Assembly: GCF_031143425.1 (NCBI RefSeq)
Contig: NC_090445.1
Span: forward strand, 1,578,742,049-1,578,806,048
Source: Pleurodeles waltl
Lineage: Eukaryota; Chordata; Amphibia; Caudata; Salamandridae
Direction: 5' to 3'
DNA length: 64,000 nucleotides
The notes under the pieces are model-generated. The model made no database searches and was not told the DNA's origin. It saw only the letters and a list, made by a program, of their open reading frames with translations. Numbering within the stretch: the first letter of the stretch is position 1; each line of letters begins with the position of its first letter. The translations under genes were made by a program, and so were the position numbers. Shown here piece after piece: positions 57,112 to 64,000 of this stretch.

Positions 57112-58880
57112 AATAAGACCATGGAGTACTATTTTCCTGGAAGACAAAGGAAAAAGCAAAAGGAATTTCTTTAGAGAATGAAGCAATCCAAATCAGGCAT
57201 TAACCATCGCGGACACTACCGGTTGGAAAGATAGGAGGTTATTGATTCTAACCATGGGCCAACAGTTAGGCCACCAGTCAGCCTGAAATACCCCAGATAG
57301 AAAGACCACCGTCTAATCCAGTGTTTCCCAACCTATGGTCCGGGGACCCCGGGGGTCCACGAAGCTGCCTCAGGGGGTCCGTGACTGCTTAGAAAATTTA
57401 ATAATATTAACAGATTAGGTCCCCAGCTTTCAGTAATGACTCAGTGGGGGGTCCCCGAGTTCCAATAAACATTCATTCGGGTCCCTGGGCTCCGGTAATG
57501 ATAAAGTGGGGGTCCACAGAAGTCAGAAGGTTGGGAACCACTGGTCTAATCCAAATTGCACACGAGGAGGCTAATATGTAGCCATTTGAAAACAGCAAAA
57601 TCTACCTACCTCCAAAATTAATGTAGAAACTGAGTGTCATCAGCATAAGGAACCAACATAATGACAAAATATTCCACCATTGAAGGAAGCAGTGCCAAAT
57701 AAATATTAAAACGAATAGGACTGAGGGAGGAGCCCAGAGGCCCTCCAACTGAAAGGGACTTTGGGCCAGAGGATAAAAGGGGCCAGCCAGACAGATTGTC
57801 CACTGTACTCAAGTAAGGATTTAAACCAATCTAGGGCAGCCCCATTAACCTTAAGGGATTTCAGGCATTGAAGAAGGAAGTGCATGCAACACTGTCTCAA
57901 ATGCTGTTGAGAGATCATGTAATATCTAAGCTACCTTCCCTCTCCCGTCCAAAGACAGTTTGATGAATTCAGACACTTCAAGTCAAGCAATTTCAGTGCA
58001 ATACTTAGTATGAAATCCAGACTGGCTAAGATGTAACAGCTTAATACGCTCCAGGTATTTTGACAATTGGTTATTGAAAAGGTTTTCCAGAGTTTTGGTG
58101 AACGCTGGAAGAAGAGAAATAGGTCTGAAATTTACTGTAACACTTGGGTGCTCAGAAGGCCTTTTCAAAAGAAGAACTAATTCAGCCTGTTTGCAACTAG
58201 AGTTATCTTTGGCAGTAGGTTAGGAGATTTTCAAATGCCTATTCAAGATGAGATTAACCACCTCAGCTGTCTTAATTAACAAATCAGTAGAGCAGGGATC
58301 ATCTGGAGAGCCTAACTTCAGTTCCTGAGTAGCAGCTTCAGATTCAATTAAAGAAATTTAATAAGACCAAAGCAGTGAACACTACCTATGGGCAGTATCA
58401 GAGCCTAAAGTTGTTTTATAATCAGCGAGTGCCAGGGGCAAAGCCAAATTAGTTTGAATTTTAATTTATTTTTCCTCAAAAACACAGATAAATTATTGCA
58501 CAACTCCTGAGAAGAAGAAATGTCACTATTGCAAGATATAGGTGATACAAAATTCTTTAGAATTAAATAAAATTCCAGTGGCCCATTAGCAGAAGAAGCA
58601 AATTTCCTATCATAAAACAATGTTTTAGCACGCTTGACTGCCTAATGATATTTCCTCAAAGCTGCTGTGTAGATTTCTTTATCTTCCAAATTAGAGCATT
58701 TCTGCCACCATCTCTCTGACCTTTTACAAGCCCTTTTCCATTGCCAGAGTCGGAGGAAACCAAGGAGCAGAGAAGCTGTGGGTGCACGACCTTTTAACAT
58801 GCCTCTCCCTCTGAACCACAGACCAATGAAGAGTGCAAATCCCTTGTTGGAAAATAGTGTTGCAATCTGGCTTTCAAATA
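57112..58880 (-). pseudogene. L2/CR1-type LINE copy A (RT region)
   Basis: Minus-strand reading: a linker (58640-58880), then NFRPISLLPAFTKTLE (near 58100) and LSQSGFHTKYCTE. GAALDWFKSLLE and GSSLSPIRFNIYL follow, then the catalytic YADDTQFL (near 57630-57650). The 3' end of the element, beyond about 57112, is missing. A hAT MITE interrupts the part downstream of the catalytic box. It lacks the endonuclease domain. Confidence 0.8.
57319..57543. mobile_element. hAT-type MITE with 8-bp target duplication
   Basis: A 225-bp element, CAGTGTTTCCCAACC...GGTTGGGAACCACTG, flanked by a perfect 8-bp duplication GTCTAATC (57311-57318 and 57544-57551). Copy B of the surrounding LINE carries the empty site (tctatctaatccat near 59300), which confirms the insertion. 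Confidence 0.9.
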
Positions 58881-60620
58881 TTGCAGGCATTCCAAGAAAA
58901 GGCCCTATAGGCCAATACAAGTGATTTGTAGAGAATTCTCTTCTTTACAGGCAACTGATATAATGATCTCAATTGAGGATAAATAAATGTCACGTAGTGG
59001 ACTCTAAACACAAGCCACACAGCATCATTCTGAGCAATCGGAAGGCTCTTGATCAAAAGCAGGACGAAATACAACAGGTTAGCATGGTTCAGCCTGGATG
59101 TAATAGGAGCATGGAGTACCATTTTCCTGGAAGACAAAGGAAGTAGCAAAAGTAAGTCTTTAAATGGTAAAGCAATCATAAAAAGGCTCCTACCACTGCA
59201 GACATCTGTGAGTGGAAAGAGAGGAGGTTGTCGAATCTTACCACAAACCAGCTGTTTGGCCACCAGTCAGCCTAAAATGCCCCAGATAGAAGGACCTCTA
59301 TCTAATCCATATTACACATGAAGTGTCTAATATGCAGCCATTCTAAAACAACAGAGGCAGTTTTTGAGATTCACAGCCCACATCTACCTCCTCCTCAAAG
59401 GAAAGGAGAAGCTGAGTGTTATCAGCATAAGAAACCACCTCAAAGCCAAAAGATTCCACTATTAAAAAAATCAAAGCCACATAAACATTACAAAGAGTAG
59501 GATTGAAGCAGGAGCCCTGGGCCCTCCAACTAAAAGGGACTTCGGGCTAGAGGAAAAGGGGGGCAGCCAAACAGATTGCCCAGTGTCCTCAAGTAAGGAT
59601 TTAATCCAATCCAGGGCAAGTCTACCAACCCTAAGGGATTGCAGGCATTGAAGAAGGAATCCATGTGACACTGTATCAAAAGCTGTAGAATGATCAAGCA
59701 ACATCAAAGCCGCCTTCCCTCCCTAAACCAAGGTTTTAGCATACTTAACTTCCTCATGATATTTCATCAAAGATGCTGTGTAGGTTTCTTTATCCTCCAA
59801 ATGATAAAAGTTCTGCCACCGTCTTCCTGCCCTTCTACAACCCCTCTTTTCCACTGCCAGAGTCGGAGGGAACCAAGGAGCAGAGAAGCAGAGGGCCCGG
59901 ACTTGTGGGGCACAGAGGGGAGATGAGCTGTCGATAGCCGCGAGGATCCAACTGTTAACTGCCATTACATCCACTTCAAGGCTGCCAGACAGAGTGGCTG
60001 CCAGGTGGATTATTCAAATCATCAGATATAATGCGGTTCCAGGCCTGGTAGGTGTCAGAGGCAGCCCTATTGCTCGTGTTATATTTAGTTTCCTTCAGCC
60101 ACTGAAATTGTATAATAAAGAAATCAGAGCAGTGGACAAAGTTCACTAATACTTATTGGGGAATTGGAAAAATAAGATCAATAATATTGCCAACTTAGGG
60201 CAGGAGCTAATTGAGAAATATTAAGAGAAACCATTTGTCAACAGATTGAGTATCACTGCTGGAAACACAGTCAGCATGAACATTAAAATCACTTAGAACA
60301 ACAAAACGTGCATACCCCTCAGTACGATGAGACAGTGCCTTGTCAAGGAACTTGATAAAGTCACCAGACTAAATAGGAGGGTGATGTACAAGTACACCAG
60401 TTAATTACTTTTGGTGCGTTAAGGTGAGACTAAACCCAGAGCAACAACCTCATGTAGATCGTAGACCATGAAAGTAGAACACTGAAAGGCTTGCTTAAAT
60501 GCTATGGAGGTTTGAGTTAACCGGGTGTCATTCATAAAAAGAATGTCTGGCTCTTCGTCGCATAGAAGATCAGAAATATGTGCTGCATGCTTCTGAAGTC
60601 AGCAAACAGTAATTAGTAGT
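58881..60620 (-). pseudogene. L2/CR1-type LINE copy B (endonuclease to C-terminus, internal deletion)
   Basis: On the minus strand it starts with endonuclease text (ISDLLCDEEPDILFMNDTRLT-like, near 60520-60582; use of ILFM then NDTRL in place of TETWL). VLSDFNVHAD follows (60269-60298), then the linker (59729-59935). The RT then jumps to DHSTAFDTVSHGF (near 59700), followed by the GGPRAPAS box and YADD region (near 59410-59440). The C-terminus reads LYQLPVKKRILYKSL (near 58950). The RT finger region present in copy A at 57940-58620 is deleted here. Head-to-tail with copy A. Confidence 0.8.
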
Positions 60621-60921
60621 GCAGAAACAGAAGGAAACGCAACAGCTAGGTAATGACATTCTTCACCCAATCCTCCTCATTCGTACCCTGCTAACAGTGG
60701 CCTGAGACAGAAAGGAACAAAAAGTCTAACAGAATTTACAAGGTAAATCTTCCACGCAATTGTCCACACACAGGTCGCACTTAAGCACGAAGCAAGCACT
60801 CTGAATATCAGAGACTAGCACCACGGGTTGAGGCACCATGGGCAGCATGGCTGCCACGAATGAGATGTGCATGGGTGCATATGGGTGCACTGCAGCCCTA
60901 CTACCATGTGGTGCAATCATA

Positions 60922-61076
60922 GGCCCATATTTATACTTTTTTTAGTGCTGCATTTGCGTCATTTTTTGATGCAAAAGTGGTGCAAACATAAAATACAATT
61001 GTATTTTGTGAGTTTGTGCTGCTTTTGCGTCAAAAAGCGGCGCAAATGCGGCGCTAAAAAAGTATAAATATGGGCC
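60922..61076. mobile_element. 155-bp foldback MITE with ATA duplication
   Basis: ggcccatatttatactttttt at the left and its complement at the right, flanked by ATA (60919-60921 and 61077-61079). The interior repeats TGCGTC/GACGCA and AGTGCTGC-like motifs in inverted order. Ends match the 37839-38756 element. Confidence 0.8.
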
Positions 61077-61079
61077 ATA

Positions 61080-62133
61080 ATCTCTTCAGGAGACTAGAGC
61101 ACAGACAAACCAGACTGGCATCTCTAGCTATCCAATGAAGATAAAAAGTAGCCACCCTAGCACTTGTCAGGAGATATAGAGCAGGGCAAAGAACCAAAGG
61201 ACCAAAAGGTGGAGCCCTTCCTGCCAACCTCAAAACCACTCTGACAGCCCCAAAGATGAGAAAATAAACTGCAAACAAAACGTGTCAAAATGTCAACTAA
61301 TCATCAAAGGACTTCTCAAATTCAGAAACAGTCAATATAGCATTTTATTACAGTCAATTGAATAAAAGTCAAAAAAATCTTTAAAATACTGATGACCATA
61401 AAGAGAATCATGTGGGAAAGTCATCCTTTTAGCATGTTTATCCCCATGTTTTGTAGTTGATACTGGTGGTAACTGATCCTGACTGTGCCCTAGGTTCTGC
61501 TAAGTAGGCCCAGGGTCTGTGTTCTAAATAAAAGGTAAATGGTAAAGTGGTACAATTACAATGGGCAAAGATAGACTCATGTAGGTCCCTAGTAGAAAAT
61601 AGGGCAAGGGGAATTCAAATTACCTAAGTCCCTAGTATATAGGGCAGGGACGTTTAGAGGCCCAGTAGATTTTGCACACTGGTGTACACACTGCTATGTT
61701 GCCTGCTATCCTTTTTAAAGGCAGCCCTGCCTTGCAGACTGTCTTTAAAAAGAACAATGTGTGCAAATTCAACTTTAGAAATAAAGGTACTTTCAAAGTG
61801 ATAATCAACCTTATTTTTACATATAAGTCACTGCTAATGTCTTCCCTAAGTGCCCCAGGGGTGGGGTACCATGTTACTATGTGTAGGGACATTATAAAAG
61901 GTGTTTTATATTCCCTGGTGAGGGAAAAATTGTTCCTTCCATTTTTCCTCATGGTAGATACTGAGCTCCATAGGCATGGGAATATTTCACATAAACATAA
62001 GTATTGCTAGGAAGGAGCTAAATGTGTCATGAAAGGATTCAACATATTGGTAATGATAAATCCAACAACTTGCCACTGTTGAATTTACCATAAATAATAC
62101 AGAAAAGAAGTTCAACAACTTTCTTTTTTGTAA
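61080..62133. other. No gene recognised
   Basis: Non-coding. Paired open frames on both strands at 61632-62010 (106 and 112 codons) lack any domain. The texture suggests an old interspersed repeat, but I cannot name it. Confidence 0.35.
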
Positions 62134-62289
62134 GCCAAATTACAGCCTGCTAGTGGCCTCTACTGATTGTTCAGCCTTAAAAGGATTAGCCAGACTGCTT
62201 TGATGAGGTGAGCCAAATTACAGTCTGCTAGTGGCCTCTACTGATTGTTCAGCCTTAAAAGGATTAGCCAGACTGCTTTGATGAGGTGA
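62134..62289. repeat. Recent 2 x 78-bp tandem duplication
   Basis: Units 62134-62211 and 62212-62289 (start gccaaattacag) differ at one visible position (cctgc against tctgc). Near-identity implies a recent event, or an assembly duplication. Confidence 0.9.
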
Positions 62290-62451
62290 TAAGTGGCCTG
62301 CACTAAACAGAGGTTATCTGATTTTGATGGTCTGCTGCTGCAGAGGTAAGGACAGGAAGGGGGTTGGATAAATCCATCTGTGCTTCAAAGGAAGCAGGGC
62401 AGAAAGGAATGCAAGCCAGGCCTGCCTTCTCACCCTGTACCCTACATATAT

Positions 62452-62668
62452 GGCCTAATTCACAAAGTAAACTTCGACCAAAAGTCTAAGTTTAGACCAA
62501 AAGTGTAGTCATAGTAAAGTTAGGCTTTTGGTCTAAGTTTACACTTTTGGTCTAAACTTAGACCAAAAGTCTAACTTTACTGTGAGTAAAGTTAGACTTT
62601 TGGTCTAACCTTACACGTTTGGTCTAATCTTAAACTTTTGGTCTAAGTTTACCTTTGTGAATAGGGCC
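62452..62668. mobile_element. Foldback MITE built from a repeated CTTTTGGTCTAA motif
   Basis: Ends ggcctaattcacaaag and ctttgtgaatagggcc. The interior is made of about ten copies of cttttggtctaag or its complement, so it is both a palindrome and a tandem array. Confidence 0.8.
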
Positions 62669-64000
62669 CATAGATAGCAGGCCCAGGAAATGAATTTGCA
62701 GATGTCTAGAGGGGAGTGTTAATGGAAATGAGCCACACCAGTAGGTTGGTTTAACCAGGTCTTGCTCCTCTGGAGAAAAATAATCCATTTTGGACTTTAA
62801 AGTGTAGTGCTATATAGGACAACAAAATGCCACATTTTGGAGGAGGAAGCTGTTATGCTTTTGGGTGGCACCCTGCAGCTCATTGGACAGGTGTAACCCC
62901 TGCTTGTTCCCCGAGATGATTGAATAAATGTGGCGGAGCTGCATTGCAACTCAAATCTGCTGCCTGAAATCAAAAGAGGAAGAAAGACTGTCCTGCTGGA
63001 ACCCTGGTCTGGAACCCAGAGGACTGCACTCTGAAGTACTGCTCCTGTTGCACACTGGAACAATAGCCCTAAGGACTTTACCTTGCTTCAAAAAGGACAC
63101 AGGAGTGGACTTCCTGAAAACAACAGGTTAAAAGAGTTTGCCTGCACCAATTATCACAAAAGTCTCCAGCCTGGAGTGCTTTCAGTGGACTTTTAAGGAT
63201 TTGGCCAGGTGCACTATGGGAACTGTAGTCCTAAAATTCCAAAGGACCATTTCAGAGCTTCAAGACCCTTGGATTTGTGTTTTGGCACTTTAAACCCTAA
63301 AGAGGAACTTCAGGAAAATGTTCCAAAAGTTTAGAGACGTTTGGAGCAACTTTTGGAAAAAGCTCCATAAGTGGACCGACTTAACGTCATGAGTCAAGCT
63401 AACTAAATTGAACTGCGACCCAGCCTGAATTTCAGGTCTGTCCTGCTGAATGCTCTGGCACTCCAGACTGCCAGGATTTGACTGGGGCGTCACAGAAAAG
63501 AAGTCTAATGATAGTGCATCGAAATTGGCTTCCTGGAGAGGAGGGCACAATGTAGGGCGAAAAAAGCTCTAAAAAAATGTCTACGTTTGAAGGTAAAATT
63601 TTGACTGAGGCCACCCGCTCAGTGTATCCGGACAGAGCTCCATCGCGGTCGGTCTCAAACTTTGACTTTGTCCTGGTCAAGGCTGACCAGATGCCCCAGT
63701 TGGAGCTATTGGTTTCTAAGCACTAGAAAGCACATACTCTATTTAGATTTTAGAATTTCATAACTACTGTTCCCTATATTAGATTTTGTCATTTTGGTGC
63801 AATTTAAAGATAAAAATATTTCCTATTTTTGTAAATTTGTATGGGATTTTTATTGTGTGTTGTGTCTTACTTATTTACTGTATTGGTGTATTTAAATGCT
63901 TTACATACCTGTCTCCTAAGTTAAGCCTGCATGCTTGTTGCCAAGCTAATAGAGGTGGAGCCAGGGGCTGATGTTTTGAGACCTTAACTGGACCTAACAT
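62669..64000. other. No gene recognised
   Basis: About 1.3 kb. No domain, LINE motif or terminal repeat identified; probably an old interspersed repeat. Open frames up to 88 codons are without recognisable content. Confidence 0.35.

Noticed and set aside
1..64000. CRISPR arrays, operons or tRNA/rRNA genes
   Set aside because: No evenly spaced short direct repeats with unique spacers, no tRNA cloverleaf or rRNA core motif seen; the content is that of a repeat-rich vertebrate genome.

Overview
This 64 kb window looks like intergenic or intronic DNA of a very large vertebrate genome, probably a salamander or newt. That is an inference from its content: it has no intact host gene and is almost entirely layered transposable elements. 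These are L2/CR1-type and L1-type LINEs, a class I endogenous retrovirus (ERV), many palindromic MITE-like elements and some hAT-type miniatures. I see no tRNA, rRNA, CRISPR array or bacterial-type gene organisation.

Layout. 0.25-2.7 kb: decayed L2/CR1 LINE (+). 3.9-5.4 kb: two copies of a multi-hairpin element. 7.0-7.2 kb: hAT-type MITE with a perfect 8-bp target duplication. 8.2-10.95 kb: second L2/CR1 LINE (+), split by a palindromic MITE. 11.1-22.9 kb: the ERV, with leader, a gag 5' ORF ending at TGA, a 7.1-kb gag-pro-pol frame with no stop between Gag and Pol, env, polypurine tract and a ~1.56-kb 3' LTR. No 5' LTR or primer-binding site could be recognised. 22.9-29.5 kb: mostly featureless with two MITEs. 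29.6-35.0 kb: L1-type LINE (+) split by an antisense solo LTR of the same ERV family, with a clean 4-bp target duplication. 37.7-38.8 and 42.7-43.4 kb: palindromic elements.

45.0-55.8 kb: a degenerate, apparently intronless copy of an integrin alpha-6-like coding sequence. It is cut into six collinear pieces by MITEs, a 6.3-kb antisense L1 that itself carries nested insertions, and one unexplained ~750-bp insert. 56.1-56.8 kb: fourth multi-hairpin copy. 57.1-60.6 kb: two head-to-tail L2/CR1 LINE copies (-), one hit by a hAT MITE. 60.9-64 kb: two foldback MITEs and a recent 78-bp tandem duplication.

Only the ERV shows long open frames. Its Gag, protease, RT, RNase H, integrase and Env motifs are all readable, so it is the youngest protein-coding unit here. 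The integrin pseudogene serves as a clock and ruler: its ancestral reading frame shows exactly where each mobile element landed and what target duplication it made. The nesting (integrin copy, then L1, then MITEs; and L1, then solo LTR) gives a relative chronology of activity.
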